DNA of 64,000 nt. Origin: JAFGBI01 sp964480725 (GTDB lineage Bacteria; Myxococcota_A; Polyangia; Polyangiales; Polyangiaceae). The position numbers were made by a program, and so were the translations under genes. The stretch covers positions 1 to 64,000 of the forward strand of contig CAYZQO010000034.1 in the NCBI GenBank assembly GCA_964480725.1, written 5' to 3'. The notes under the pieces are model-generated. The model searched no databases, was not told where the DNA came from, and was given only the letters and a program-made list of their open reading frames with translations. Below, piece after piece: positions 50,338 to 59,501 of the stretch; the first letter of the stretch is position 1, and each line of letters starts with the position of its first letter.

Positions 50338-51852
50338 ATGAACCAATCCGAGATCGACCTCGGTGGGGGCGCGCATCCGGCGACGGGTCGCGTGCCCCCG
50401 CACGACCTGTACGCCGAGTCCGCAGTGCTGAGCGCCGCGCTCCTGTCCCCGGAGGTGGTGGATCTGGTGTCGGGGGCGCTCCGTGCGGAGGACTTCTACG
50501 TCGACGCCAACCGTCGGATCTTCGAGGCCGTGTCGGAGCTCGCGGCGGCGAACCGCCCCGTGGACATGGTCGCGGTGGCGGGCTGGCTCAACGATCGCGG
50601 ACGGTTGCAGCAGATCGGGGGCCCGGCGTACCTCGCCGAGCTGACCGAGGCCACGCCGGCGATCGTGAACTTCGAGCACCACGCGCGCACCATCCGTGAG
50701 AAGGCGCGGCTTCGGCAGCTCATCCAGGCCGCCCACCGGATCGCGGCCGAGGCATACGGCGACTGTGGTGAGGTGCAGGGCTTCATCGACCACGCCGAGC
50801 AGACCGTCTTCGACATCGCGCGGGTGGCCAAGAACTCCGAGATCGTCCCGGTGAGGACGGCGATCCGCGAGGCCTTCCAGATCATCGCGGACGCGGCGAA
50901 GCGCTCCGGCGGCATCACCGGCGTGCCGACCGGCTTCACGCGCCTCGACCGCCTGACCGCGGGGCTCCACGACGGGGAGCTCTTCATCGTGGCGGGCCGT
51001 CCCGGCATGGGCAAGACATCCTTCGTGCTCAACATCGCGGCCAACATGGCCAAGCCTGGGGCCGTCGAGGCCACAGATGGTCCGGACGCCTTCGGGGAGG
51101 CACCGGTGGTGGAGCCGGGCTACGGGGTGGCGTTCTTCTCGCTCGAGATGCCGAAGGAGCAGCTCGCGGCGAGGCTCCTCGCGACCGAGGCCCGGGTGGA
51201 TGTCTCGCGGATCCGCAGCGGGACGCTCCGCGGGGACGATTGGCACAAGCTGACCGAGGCGGCGGCGCGCCTGAGCCGGATGCCCATCTGGCTCGACGAC
51301 ACCCCGGCGCTCGGGCTCCTGGAGCTCCGAGCCAAGGTGCGCCGCCTCCAGGCGGAGATCGAGCGTGGCGGCAGCGATCTCGCTCCTGCTCGGCGGTTGG
51401 GACTGGTCGCTGTCGACTACCTGCAGCTGATGCAGGGTCGGCGCGACGCCGGGAGCCGTGAGCAGGAGATCAGCGAGCTGTCGCGGGGGCTCAAGCAGCT
51501 TGCCAAGGAGATGAGCGTCCCCGTCCTCGCGCTGAGCCAGCTGAACCGCGCCGTGGAGACGCGGGCGACCAAGGACAAGCGGCCCCAGCTGAGCGATCTG
51601 CGCGAGTCCGGTGCCATCGAGCAGGACGCCGACTGTATCCTGTTCATCTATCGCGACGAGTATTACCACTCCGACAGCCCGGACAAGGGGCAGGCAGAGA
51701 TCATCATCGCCAAGCAGCGCAACGGCCCCACGGACACGGTGAAGACGCGGTTCACCGGTGCGTACACCCGCTTCGACAACCTGACCGACGCGGAGAACGA
51801 CGAGTACGACCCGTATGGGGACGTGGTCGGCGACGACGCCGGGTTCTCCTGA
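50338..51852 (+). CDS. dnaB: replicative DNA helicase
   Basis: 504 residues from ATG 50338; earlier in-frame codons would precede the candidate promoter and are not DnaB-like. Hexameric fork helicase with an N-terminal primase-interaction domain (HDLYAESAVLSAALLSPEVV) and RecA-like ATPase: Walker A GRPGMGKTSF, SLEMPKEQL, Walker B region LVAVDYLQLM, LSQLNR and DLRESGAIEQDAD. Compared with E. coli there is an extra stretch of about 20 residues between Walker A and SLEM, and another of about 10 before VAVDYLQLM. Convergent with obg (5-bp gap). Confidence 0.96.
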   Translation: MNQSEIDLGGGAHPATGRVPPHDLYAESAVLSAALLSPEVVDLVSGALRAEDFYVDANRRIFEAVSELAAANRPVDMVAVAGWLNDRGRLQQIGGPAYLAELTEATPAIVNFEHHARTIREKARLRQLIQAAHRIAAEAYGDCGEVQGFIDHAEQTVFDIARVAKNSEIVPVRTAIREAFQIIADAAKRSGGITGVPTGFTRLDRLTAGLHDGELFIVAGRPGMGKTSFVLNIAANMAKPGAVEATDGPDAFGEAPVVEPGYGVAFFSLEMPKEQLAARLLATEARVDVSRIRSGTLRGDDWHKLTEAAARLSRMPIWLDDTPALGLLELRAKVRRLQAEIERGGSDLAPARRLGLVAVDYLQLMQGRRDAGSREQEISELSRGLKQLAKEMSVPVLALSQLNRAVETRATKDKRPQLSDLRESGAIEQDADCILFIYRDEYYHSDSPDKGQAEIIIAKQRNGPTDTVKTRFTGAYTRFDNLTDAENDEYDPYGDVVGDDAGFS

Positions 51853-51857
51853 GGGGG

Positions 51858-52871
51858 CTACAGCAGCAGCTGCTCGGCCAGCTCCTGCATCAGATCGGCG
51901 AGGCCGACGTGCGCGGCAGCGCTCACCAGTCGCAGTTCCTTGCCGATGGCGGCGAAGTCGGCGCGGGCCGTCACGTACGCCTCGCGCACATCGGGGAGGT
52001 CGGACTTCGTCATGGCGATCACCTCGGGGTGGGCTGCGAGCTCGGGGCTGAAGCTGCGGAGCTCGCGGCGCAGGGCGTGGTAGTCGTCGATGGCCCGGCG
52101 CCCGGGGTCCGAAGAGACGGTCACCAGGTGCAGCAGCAGGCGCGTGCGCTCGAGGTGCTTGAGAAAGCGGAGGCCGAGCCCCGCCCCCTCGCTGGCGCCC
52201 GGGATCAGGCCCGGGATGTCGGCCAGGACGAAGACGCGGCCGAGGCCGCGCCGGCTGTCGCCGACGGTGACCACGCCGAGATGGGGCTCCAGCGTCGTGA
52301 AGGGGTAGTCGGCGACCTTGGGTCGCGCGCGGCTGACCGCCCGGATCAGCGTGCTCTTGCCGACGTTGGGGAGGCCGAGGAGGCCCACGTCCGCCATCAC
52401 CTTGAGCTCGAGGCGGAGGTGCCGGTGCTCACCTGGCTCGCCCGGCTCGGCCCGGCGGGGGGCGCGATCCACCGGGGTGGCGAAGTGCTTGTTGCCTCGC
52501 CCGCCGCGGCCACCGGCGGCGACCAGCAGCCGGTCGTCGGCCTGGACGAGCTCGCCGAGGCGCTGGTCTCCATCCAGGTCGAACACAATCGTTCCCAGGG
52601 GGACGCGGACGACCGCATCGTCGCCGGCGCGCCCGTAACAGTCCTTGCCCTCTCCGTTGCCGCCGTCCGCGGCGCGCACGTGCCGGACGTGCTGGATCTG
52701 GTAGAGCGTGTTCAGCCCCGGATCGGCGACGAGCAGGACGTCGCCGCCGTGCCCGCCGTCGCCCCCCGAGGGGCCTCCGAAGGGGACGAACTTTTCCCGA
52801 CGAAAGGCCATGCAGCCGTTGCCGCCGTTGCCGGCCTCGACGCGCAGGGTGCACTCGTCGACGAAACGCAT
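51858..52871 (-). CDS. obg: Obg family GTPase
   Basis: 337 residues from ATG 52871, which gives the family start MRFVDE. N-terminal Gly-rich Obg fold (1-158; GNGGNGCMAFRREKF, GGDGGHGGDV), then a G domain with GLPNVGKST (G1), the DIPG switch (G3) and TKSD (G4). The C-terminal OCT domain is missing, so this is the shorter class. Acts in ribosome assembly and stress response. Its start lies only 25 bp from that of the divergent lipid-kinase gene. Confidence 0.95.
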   Translation of the reverse strand: MRFVDECTLRVEAGNGGNGCMAFRREKFVPFGGPSGGDGGHGGDVLLVADPGLNTLYQIQHVRHVRAADGGNGEGKDCYGRAGDDAVVRVPLGTIVFDLDGDQRLGELVQADDRLLVAAGGRGGRGNKHFATPVDRAPRRAEPGEPGEHRHLRLELKVMADVGLLGLPNVGKSTLIRAVSRARPKVADYPFTTLEPHLGVVTVGDSRRGLGRVFVLADIPGLIPGASEGAGLGLRFLKHLERTRLLLHLVTVSSDPGRRAIDDYHALRRELRSFSPELAAHPEVIAMTKSDLPDVREAYVTARADFAAIGKELRLVSAAAHVGLADLMQELAEQLLL

Positions 52872-52896
52872 GCGTGGCAGCATAGTCCAGCGGAGC

Positions 52897-53958
52897 ATGG
52901 ACGGCACCCCATCCGAAGGCCCCCTCGACGAGGCGCCGCCCCAGGGGCGCATCGCGGTCGTCGTGAACGGCAACGCGCAGGGCGTCACCGGAGAGGTGAT
53001 CTCCACGTTCGATCGGATCCTGACCGGCGGTGACCTGTTCGTGTCCCATCGCTTGCGGGACGTCGCCGAGATCGCCCGGACCATCATCACGCGCGGCTAC
53101 GGCACGGTGCTCACCGGCGGAGGGGACGGGACGTTCACGGTGGTGGCGACCGCCGTGGTCCGTGAGGCGGAGGCTCAGGGCGTCGAGGTCCCTCGGATCG
53201 GGCTCCTTCGCCTCGGCACGGGCAACGCCCTGGCCTGGGTGGTGGGTGCGCGCCAGGCCGGGCGGCGGGGGCTCGCCGCCGACGTGCGCCGACTGCTCGA
53301 CGACGCGGGGAGTCGACCCCTGCGGCTGGTCGAGGCGGAGGGGCTGATGACGCCGTTCTGCGGCTTCGGGGCGGACGCGGCCGTGCTCCGGGACTACCGA
53401 GCGGTCAAGGAGGCACTCTCGCGGACGCCGCTCCGTCGCGTGGCTCCGGGGGCCTTGAGCTACGTCCTGGGCACGGTGACGCGGACACTGCCGGGCTACC
53501 TGGTACGACCGGTGCCGCACTGCCGCGTCACCAACCTCGGGGCCGAGGCTTTTCGGGTAGGGGCGCAGGGCAGGATCCTCGGGCCACCCATCCCCGCGGG
53601 CGACGTGCTGTACGAGGGGCCCGCGCGCGTCGCGAGCGCCTCCACCATCGAGTTCTCCGGATTCGGTTTCCGGTACTACCCCTACGCCGGGGAGCGTGAG
53701 GATCGGATGCAGCTGCGCATCAGCACCATCGGTGTGAGCGAGTTCGTGGAGAATTTCCGGGCGATCTGGGGTGGTGGCTACGACAACCCGGTCACCATCT
53801 TCGACTACCTCGTCGAGCGCGTCTCGATCCGCTTCGATCCGCCGACGCCGTTTCAGATCGGGGGGGACGTGCAGGGAGATCGGGCGGAGGTGGAGCTCAA
53901 GCTCTCACCGCGGCCGATCCGGCTCGTCGACCATTACGCGCCGCCAAACGCGGCGTGA
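52897..53958 (+). CDS. diacylglycerol kinase/sphingosine kinase-family lipid kinase
   Basis: 353 residues from ATG 52897. DAGK catalytic motifs: VVVNGNAQGVTGE, LTGGGDGTFTVVATAVV, RLGTGNALAW. Phosphorylates a lipid such as diacylglycerol; the exact substrate is not evident. There is no membrane helix at the N-terminus and the C-terminal half is beta-rich as in YegS-type kinases. Divergent from obg with 25 bp between start codons. Confidence 0.85.
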   Translation: MDGTPSEGPLDEAPPQGRIAVVVNGNAQGVTGEVISTFDRILTGGDLFVSHRLRDVAEIARTIITRGYGTVLTGGGDGTFTVVATAVVREAEAQGVEVPRIGLLRLGTGNALAWVVGARQAGRRGLAADVRRLLDDAGSRPLRLVEAEGLMTPFCGFGADAAVLRDYRAVKEALSRTPLRRVAPGALSYVLGTVTRTLPGYLVRPVPHCRVTNLGAEAFRVGAQGRILGPPIPAGDVLYEGPARVASASTIEFSGFGFRYYPYAGEREDRMQLRISTIGVSEFVENFRAIWGGGYDNPVTIFDYLVERVSIRFDPPTPFQIGGDVQGDRAEVELKLSPRPIRLVDHYAPPNAA

Positions 53959-54084
53959 GCCACCACCGATCTCTCGCGGCGAGCCGGGTTGGGGGCGCAG
54001 AGTTCGCGAGATCCGCGTGCGACCGGGCGGGCCACGCGCGGAAGTTGCCCCCTCCGCGTGAGGGCTGATAGCGAGGGCCGAGGT

Positions 54085-54828
54085 ATGAAGCTCCCGGGAA
54101 GGCTCGACGCGACGACGCTGGGCGACCTACTCGGCGCGCTCCACCGCGAGCGGGCGACGGGGGTGCTCGAGCTCGTCGAGTGGTCGGGGGCCACGGCAGG
54201 GCGTGCGCACCGCGTCCACCTCGCCGAGGGCCTGGTCGAGGCCGTGGAGTCCTCCCTCCGGACCCCGCCGCTCGGGGAGATCCTGCACCGCGAGGGCTTC
54301 ATTGATGCGGAGGCGCTGCGGCGCCTGCTCCGGCGCCTGGCGGAGGAGCCGCTCAAGCGCGCGGGGGAACTCCTGGTCGAGGATCGTGCCACCACCAGCG
54401 CGGCGGTGATCGCGGCGCTGCGGCACCAGCTCCGCAGCCGCCTCGATCGACTCTTCGAGCTCCAGGGCTTGCGCCTGCGCTTCCACGTCGCGGGACGCCC
54501 GCCCGTCGGCCAGCGCCGCGTCCCCCTGTCCCCGCACGAGTTCCTCCACGGCCGCCCGCGGACCCGGGATCGGGAGCGGGAGCGCCGGCACGGAGCCGCC
54601 GCGGGGGCGTCGCGACCGGGGGCTTGGGCGCTCGACCAGCGGGTTCGGGCGCTCGCGGTGCTCGGGCTCGCCCCCAACGCGGCCCCGGACGCCGTCCGCA
54701 CGGCGTTTCGGCGCCTCGCGCGCGAGGCGCATCCCGACCGACATCCGACCGCGGGGGCGCGCGAACGAGCCGAGCTGCTGCGCCGGTTCGCCGAACTCTC
54801 GGCGGCGTATCACGCGCTCGTCGCCTGA
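54085..54828 (+). CDS. DUF4388-like and J-domain fusion protein
   Basis: 247 residues from ATG 54085. N-terminal region (about 1-120) resembles the myxobacterial DUF4388/PATAN domain: LGDLLGALHRERATGVLEL, RVHLAEGLVEAVES, and LGEILHREGFID. A helical and Arg-rich linker leads to a C-terminal J domain (about 190-247) with LGLAPNAAPDAVRTAFRRLAREAHPDRHPTA; HPD is intact. J domains stimulate DnaK ATPase, so the protein probably couples a DUF4388-type sensor role to Hsp70. No dnaK is nearby. Its end overlaps the convergent HAD gene by 19 bp. Confidence 0.8.
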   Translation: MKLPGRLDATTLGDLLGALHRERATGVLELVEWSGATAGRAHRVHLAEGLVEAVESSLRTPPLGEILHREGFIDAEALRRLLRRLAEEPLKRAGELLVEDRATTSAAVIAALRHQLRSRLDRLFELQGLRLRFHVAGRPPVGQRRVPLSPHEFLHGRPRTRDRERERRHGAAAGASRPGAWALDQRVRALAVLGLAPNAAPDAVRTAFRRLAREAHPDRHPTAGARERAELLRRFAELSAAYHALVA

Positions 54829-55508
54829 GCGCCAGTACGCCAGGCGGCGACGAGTCGCGGCAGTTCGGCCAGGTCCTCGAGCCAGACGTCGGGCCCGGCT
54901 GCGGCGAGATCCTCCCGCTTCGCGAAGCAACCGGGGATCCCAACCGTGCGCGCACCCGCCGCGCGACCGGCGAGCACGTCCTGCGGACCGTCCCCGACCA
55001 TGACCAGACCGCGCGGCTCCACCGCGAGGCGTGACGCGATGAGGAGGAGCGGATCGGGATCGGGCTTGTGGCGCTCGACGTCGTCGCCAGCGACCACGAT
55101 CGCGAAGCGGTCGAGGATGCGCAAGTGCGCGAGCAGGGGGAGGGTGGTCGCGCGCGGCTTGTGCGTCGCGATCGCGAGCGGCAGGGTTGACAGGCCGGTG
55201 AGCGCCGCCTCGGCGCCCGGCATGAGGATCGACCGGGCGTAGCCGCGAGTCGCGTAGTACTCGAGGTAAGTGGCGAGCAGCGCCGCGAACCTTGGGTTCT
55301 CCGCGTGGAGGCCAGAGACGCGCTCGAGCAGTCGTCGTGCCCCGTCGCCCACGGCGCCCACGACGGTCGTCGCGGGGGCGACGGCGAGCCCGTGGGCGCG
55401 CAGAGCGTGCTGGCAGGACGCGACGATGTCGGAGCGCGAGTCGACCAGGGTGCCGTCGAGATCGAAGACGACGGCCGCAACTGGGCCGCGAGCGCTCGCC
55501 GAGGTCAC
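54810..55508 (-). CDS. gph: HAD-superfamily phosphatase (phosphoglycolate phosphatase-like)
   Basis: 232 residues from GTG 55508 (a GTG three bases upstream is in frame). Motif I FDLDGTLVD, motif II region ATHKP, motif III Lys in ERHKPDP and motif IV VMVGDGPQDV. Gph-like members remove phosphate from 2-phosphoglycolate or related sugar phosphates. The specific substrate is not established from sequence. Convergent overlap of 19 bp with the J-domain gene. Confidence 0.85.
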   Translation of the reverse strand: MTSASARGPVAAVVFDLDGTLVDSRSDIVASCQHALRAHGLAVAPATTVVGAVGDGARRLLERVSGLHAENPRFAALLATYLEYYATRGYARSILMPGAEAALTGLSTLPLAIATHKPRATTLPLLAHLRILDRFAIVVAGDDVERHKPDPDPLLLIASRLAVEPRGLVMVGDGPQDVLAGRAAGARTVGIPGCFAKREDLAAAGPDVWLEDLAELPRLVAAWRTGAQATSA

Positions 55509-55820
55509 CACCCGTTGCGCCTCGCCAGTGCTCCGTGCGTCGGCGGACGGACGTCGGTCGCGGAGGCCTCCCCGGTCGTCGCCCCCCGCGCGCGTCGGAT
55601 CTGGCGACGAAGCCACGCGCTGGGGAGCCCCCGGCCGGGCTCGATCGTGGACGGGACGGGGCCCGTGGGGGTCATGGTCCCGCAGGCATAGCGCGTCCCG
55701 GCCGCTCGCACCCACGGCGAGGCCGGTCGCGCCTTCGAGCTCGCCCGGGTCGGTGCGGCCGGAGATCCGCGGTCGGAGCGTTGCGCGGCCCGCGAGGAGC
55801 GGGCATGCTGCCGGCCTGAC
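55509..55820 (+). other. intergenic region between divergent gph and hisZ
   Basis: 312 bp between divergent start codons. Short reading frames on both strands lack a plausible start and ribosome-binding site, so no gene is called. It must hold the promoters of gph and the hisZ-purA group, but no clear -35/-10 pair was identified. Confidence 0.5.
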
Positions 55821-57155
55821 GTGCAGGCGCCCGATCCCGACCTGAGCCCGGCGGCTCGCTCCGCGCCTGCGCTCACGCTGCCGCTGCGGGCCCCGCTCCC
55901 CGCTGGGATGCGGGATTTTCTGCCGACGGAGGCGCGCGAGCGGGCGGTGCTGGCCGCGCGCGTGGCGCGGTGCTTCGTGCTCCACGGCTACCAGCAGGTG
56001 GTGGTCCCGGCTTTCGAGCATGCGTCCGTGCTCGAGCGCGGGCTCGGCGGGCTGGATGGCGACGAGGTGCTGCGCTTCATCGAGCCGGAGACCGGCGAGA
56101 TCCTCGCGCTGCGTCCCGACCTCACGCCGCAGATCGCGCGTCTGGTCGTCACCCGGTTGCAGGACGAACCGCCCCCAATCCGACTCGCCTACCACGGATC
56201 GGTGTGGCGTCGTCGCCGCGCGCGTGCCCGGCGACATCAGCAGATCCCGCAGGCTGGGATCGAGCTCATGGGACCCGCGGCGGCGGAGGGGGACCTCGAG
56301 GTCGTTCGAGTGGGCGCGGCGGCGGTGCGGGCCGCGGGCCTCGAGCGCTTCGTGATCGACGTCGGGCACGTCGCGGTCGCGGGCGCCCTTCTCGCCGAGG
56401 TACCGGGGGCGGTGCGGGGGGCGCTGGTGGACGCGCTCGTGCTCAAGGACGGCGCTGCGCTGGTCCACCGCGCCGAGCGGGTGGGCGTGCGGGGGCCCAC
56501 GCTCGCCGGCCTGGCCGCCTTGCCGGGGCTCCATGGTGGCGCGGACGTCTGGGACCGCGCCGCGCGGGCGCTCGCCGGCACCGCCGCTCGCGGTGCGGTC
56601 GACGATCTGAGGCGGTTGTGGGAGCGGCTCTGCCTCGAGGAGCCCGGGATCGAGGTGCGGGCGGATCTCGGGGAGACCTCCCGCTTCGACTACTACAGCG
56701 GCATGACGTGCCAGCTCCTCGCGGAGGGGCCCGGCGAGGCCATCGGGTCCGGGGGCCGCTACGACGGGCTGCTCGCGCGCTTCGGCGCCCCGCGCCCGGC
56801 GGCGGGGATCGCCCTCGATCTCGACAACCTTGCCTGGGCGCTCGCCCGTGCCGGCGTCGCGGGTCGGAGCCATGGGTCCGTGGTCATCTCGGGGCCGGCG
56901 TCGACCGGCGAGGCGGTAGCGAGGGAGCTGCGGGCTCGGGCGGTGGCCTGCGTGGTCGGTCCGACCGAGGACCCCGTCGGTTACGCGCGCGCGTGGCAGC
57001 ACTCGCACGTTCTCGTCGTCGATGCCGCAAGCGCGGTCCTCTCGGAGCTCGGGCAGGGAGTCGAGCGCCGCCTGTCGGCGGTGGATCCGGCTGGCGTGGC
57101 GGCGGAAGTGGCCGGCGTGGTGCGGACCGAGGAGGCGCCCTCCAGCCTCACCTGA
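55821..57155 (+). CDS. hisZ: ATP phosphoribosyltransferase regulatory subunit HisZ
   Basis: 444 residues from GTG 55821. A HisRS-like protein that lacks tRNA charging and instead regulates short-form HisG in histidine synthesis. Features of the HisRS catalytic fold are seen: PAGMRDFLP, FIEPETGEILALRPDLTPQIAR, and the FDYYSGMTCQLL and GSGGRYDGLL blocks. hisG is not adjacent, but the hisZ-purA order is common. Alternative: a divergent HisRS paralogue. Confidence 0.85.
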   Translation: MQAPDPDLSPAARSAPALTLPLRAPLPAGMRDFLPTEARERAVLAARVARCFVLHGYQQVVVPAFEHASVLERGLGGLDGDEVLRFIEPETGEILALRPDLTPQIARLVVTRLQDEPPPIRLAYHGSVWRRRRARARRHQQIPQAGIELMGPAAAEGDLEVVRVGAAAVRAAGLERFVIDVGHVAVAGALLAEVPGAVRGALVDALVLKDGAALVHRAERVGVRGPTLAGLAALPGLHGGADVWDRAARALAGTAARGAVDDLRRLWERLCLEEPGIEVRADLGETSRFDYYSGMTCQLLAEGPGEAIGSGGRYDGLLARFGAPRPAAGIALDLDNLAWALARAGVAGRSHGSVVISGPASTGEAVARELRARAVACVVGPTEDPVGYARAWQHSHVLVVDAASAVLSELGQGVERRLSAVDPAGVAAEVAGVVRTEEAPSSLT

Positions 57156-57236
57156 GGTGACAACCTAGCGCGAGGGCGGCTCGTCGGGGTGGTGAGGCGT
57201 GCCGGTTCGCGATGAGAGCACGGTGGAGACCAGGAC

Positions 57237-58541
57237 ATGAGCGCGGTAGCGATCGTCGGTGCCCAGTGGGGCGATGAAGGCAAAGGGAAGGTCGTCGACT
57301 TCTGCACGGAGTTTGCGGACGTCGTCGTGCGGTACGCCGGCGGTCCCAACGCGGGCCACACGCTGGTGGTCGGCGAGGACAAGGTCGTCGTGCGTCTGCT
57401 CCCGAGCGGCATCCTGCGTGAGGGGACCCGCTGTGTGCTGGGCCAGGGCATGGTGATCGACCTGGCGGTCCTGATCGGCGAGATCGACACGCTGGAGGCG
57501 CGCGGGTACGGCGGGCTCGCCGCGCGGCTCTCGGTGAGCGACCGTGCCCACCTGATCTTGCCCTACCACCTGCTGGTGGACGGGCTCCGCGAGCGTGGAA
57601 AGGGCGCGATCGGGACCACCAAGAAGGGCATCGGCCCCGCGTACGAGGACAAGGTTCGGCGGACCGGGATCCGCGCCGGCGATCTGCGGGACCTCGACCG
57701 GCTTCGCGAGCGGGTGGAGGTGGCGCTCGAGGCTTGGCGGCCGACGATCGTGCACCTCGGCGGCACCGTGCCGACCGTGGCGGAGTTGATGGCGCCGCTC
57801 CCCGCCTTGGCCGGGCGGATCGTGCCCATACTCGACAACGCCTCCAAGGTCGTGGACGACGCCATTCGCGCCGGACGCCGCGTGATGTTGGAGGGCGCTC
57901 AGGGGACGCTCCTTGACGTCGATCACGGAACCTACCCGTACGTTACGTCCAGCAACGCCGTGGCGGGCGGGGCGGCGGTCGGCGCTGGGATCGGACCGAA
58001 CCGCATCGCCACGGTGCTCGGCATCACCAAGGCGTACACGACGCGGGTGGGCTCTGGGCCGTTCCCGACCGAGCTCGACGACCGCGATGGCCAGCACCTC
58101 CGCGACGTCGGGGCCGAGTTCGGGTCGGTGACGGGTCGTCCGCGGCGCACCGGTTGGCTGGATCTGCCGGCGCTGCGCTACGCCGCGCGAGTCAACGGGC
58201 TCGACGGGCTCGCGCTGACCAAGCTCGACGTGCTCACGGGCATGGATCGCCTCCAGGTGTGCGTCGCCTACGACACGCCCTCGGGGCGCACCAGCGAGTT
58301 TCCGATCGACCTGCTCGACGTGCCGGGGACCATCACCCCCGTCTACCAGGAGCTCGCCGGGTGGGCGGAGCGACTCGGGGACTACCGCACGCTCGACGAG
58401 CTGCCATCGGCCGCCCGTTCGTACATCCGCTGTCTCGAGGAGGGCGCTGGGGTGCCGATCTACATCGTCAGTGTCGGCCCGCGGCGGCGCGAGACGATCG
58501 TTCTTCACAACCCGTTCGTCGGTCGCGCCGCCGCGCCCTGA
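57237..58541 (+). CDS. purA: adenylosuccinate synthetase
   Basis: 434 residues from ATG 57237. First step from IMP to AMP, joining aspartate with GTP. GAQWGDEGKGKVVD, GGPNAGHT, GTTKKGIGP, GAQGTLLD and the SRVGSGPFPTE-like block TRVGSGPFPTE are intact. Follows hisZ by 81 bp. Confidence 0.97.
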   Translation: MSAVAIVGAQWGDEGKGKVVDFCTEFADVVVRYAGGPNAGHTLVVGEDKVVVRLLPSGILREGTRCVLGQGMVIDLAVLIGEIDTLEARGYGGLAARLSVSDRAHLILPYHLLVDGLRERGKGAIGTTKKGIGPAYEDKVRRTGIRAGDLRDLDRLRERVEVALEAWRPTIVHLGGTVPTVAELMAPLPALAGRIVPILDNASKVVDDAIRAGRRVMLEGAQGTLLDVDHGTYPYVTSSNAVAGGAAVGAGIGPNRIATVLGITKAYTTRVGSGPFPTELDDRDGQHLRDVGAEFGSVTGRPRRTGWLDLPALRYAARVNGLDGLALTKLDVLTGMDRLQVCVAYDTPSGRTSEFPIDLLDVPGTITPVYQELAGWAERLGDYRTLDELPSAARSYIRCLEEGAGVPIYIVSVGPRRRETIVLHNPFVGRAAAP

Positions 58542-58559
58542 CGGGAGGCAGGCCTGCCG

Positions 58560-59501
58560 ATGGTGTCTTCCCCGCTCGGTTGGTCGCTGGCCGCATGGCT
58601 GCTCGCCGCGCCGCCCGTCGGTGATGCCGATCTCGTCGCCATCGCCGCCTACAGCCCTCGCTCGCCGAGCTGCGTCGTCGACCCCGGCGGTTCGGTCTGG
58701 GCTCGCGCGCGGGGCGCCGAGGAGGCGGCCTACTGTGCCGCGCTCGCTCGGGGTTACGCTCGGCTGCTCCGGCGACCCGAGGAGGCGCTGACGCTCGCGG
58801 CCGCCGCGGAGCGCGCCGGGCCGGGACGAGCAGCGCCGCAGGTGCTCGCGGGGCGGGCGCTGCTCGCCCTCGCTCGCCCGGAGGAGGCCGTGGGTCGATT
58901 CGAGCGTGGCCTGGCCCTCGATGCCCGAGCTACCGGCGCTCCCGATGCGCTGCACGATTTCGCGTTGGCCTCGCTGTTGACCGGGCGCCTCGAGGGGGCG
59001 CGCGCGGCCTATCGCGCGTTGGTCCCGAGAGTGGAGCTGTTGGCCGATGACGCCCGCGCCCGGCGCGTGCTGGTGGAGGCCGCCGGCGTGGTCATGACCG
59101 AGGGCACACCCTCGCTCGATGAGGCCATCAGCTACCTGGGTGAGGCGCGGCGTCGCGTGCGCACCCCTGGGCAGCGGGAGCTGGTCCTCGGGGCCCTCGG
59201 CCTCGCCCTCTCGCGGCAGGGGCGGACCGATCAGGCCCGGGGCGTCGTCACCGAGGCGGGTGGCTCCCTCCTGGACCTGGGCTCGCTCGCCACGGGTCCG
59301 GGGGGAGAGAGGGGCCGCGCGAGCCAGGCACCAGCGCTGCCGCCGGGCGAGATCCACGCGGTCGCCGCCGTGCTCGCCGAGGGAGAGGTGCGCGCGGAGG
59401 CGATTGATCAGTGGCGCGCCTTCATTGCCGTGGTGGGCGAACGAGGAACTTGGGTGGAGCATGCACGACGTCGCCTCGCGGTGCTCGAGGGTGGTCGCTA
59501 A
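58560..59501 (+). CDS. secreted TPR-like protein, 313 residues
   Basis: From ATG 58560, 18 bp after purA. A signal-like N-terminus (LGWSLAAWLLAAPPVG) is followed by about five helical repeats with Ala/Arg-rich TPR signatures (GRALLALARPEEAVGRFERGLALD, YRALVPRVEL). A C-terminal segment (ALPPGEIHAVAAVLAEGEV) is less repetitive. Function unknown; protein-protein contact is likely. The next gene begins inside its last 41 bp in another frame. Confidence 0.7.
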   Translation: MVSSPLGWSLAAWLLAAPPVGDADLVAIAAYSPRSPSCVVDPGGSVWARARGAEEAAYCAALARGYARLLRRPEEALTLAAAAERAGPGRAAPQVLAGRALLALARPEEAVGRFERGLALDARATGAPDALHDFALASLLTGRLEGARAAYRALVPRVELLADDARARRVLVEAAGVVMTEGTPSLDEAISYLGEARRRVRTPGQRELVLGALGLALSRQGRTDQARGVVTEAGGSLLDLGSLATGPGGERGRASQAPALPPGEIHAVAAVLAEGEVRAEAIDQWRAFIAVVGERGTWVEHARRRLAVLEGGR

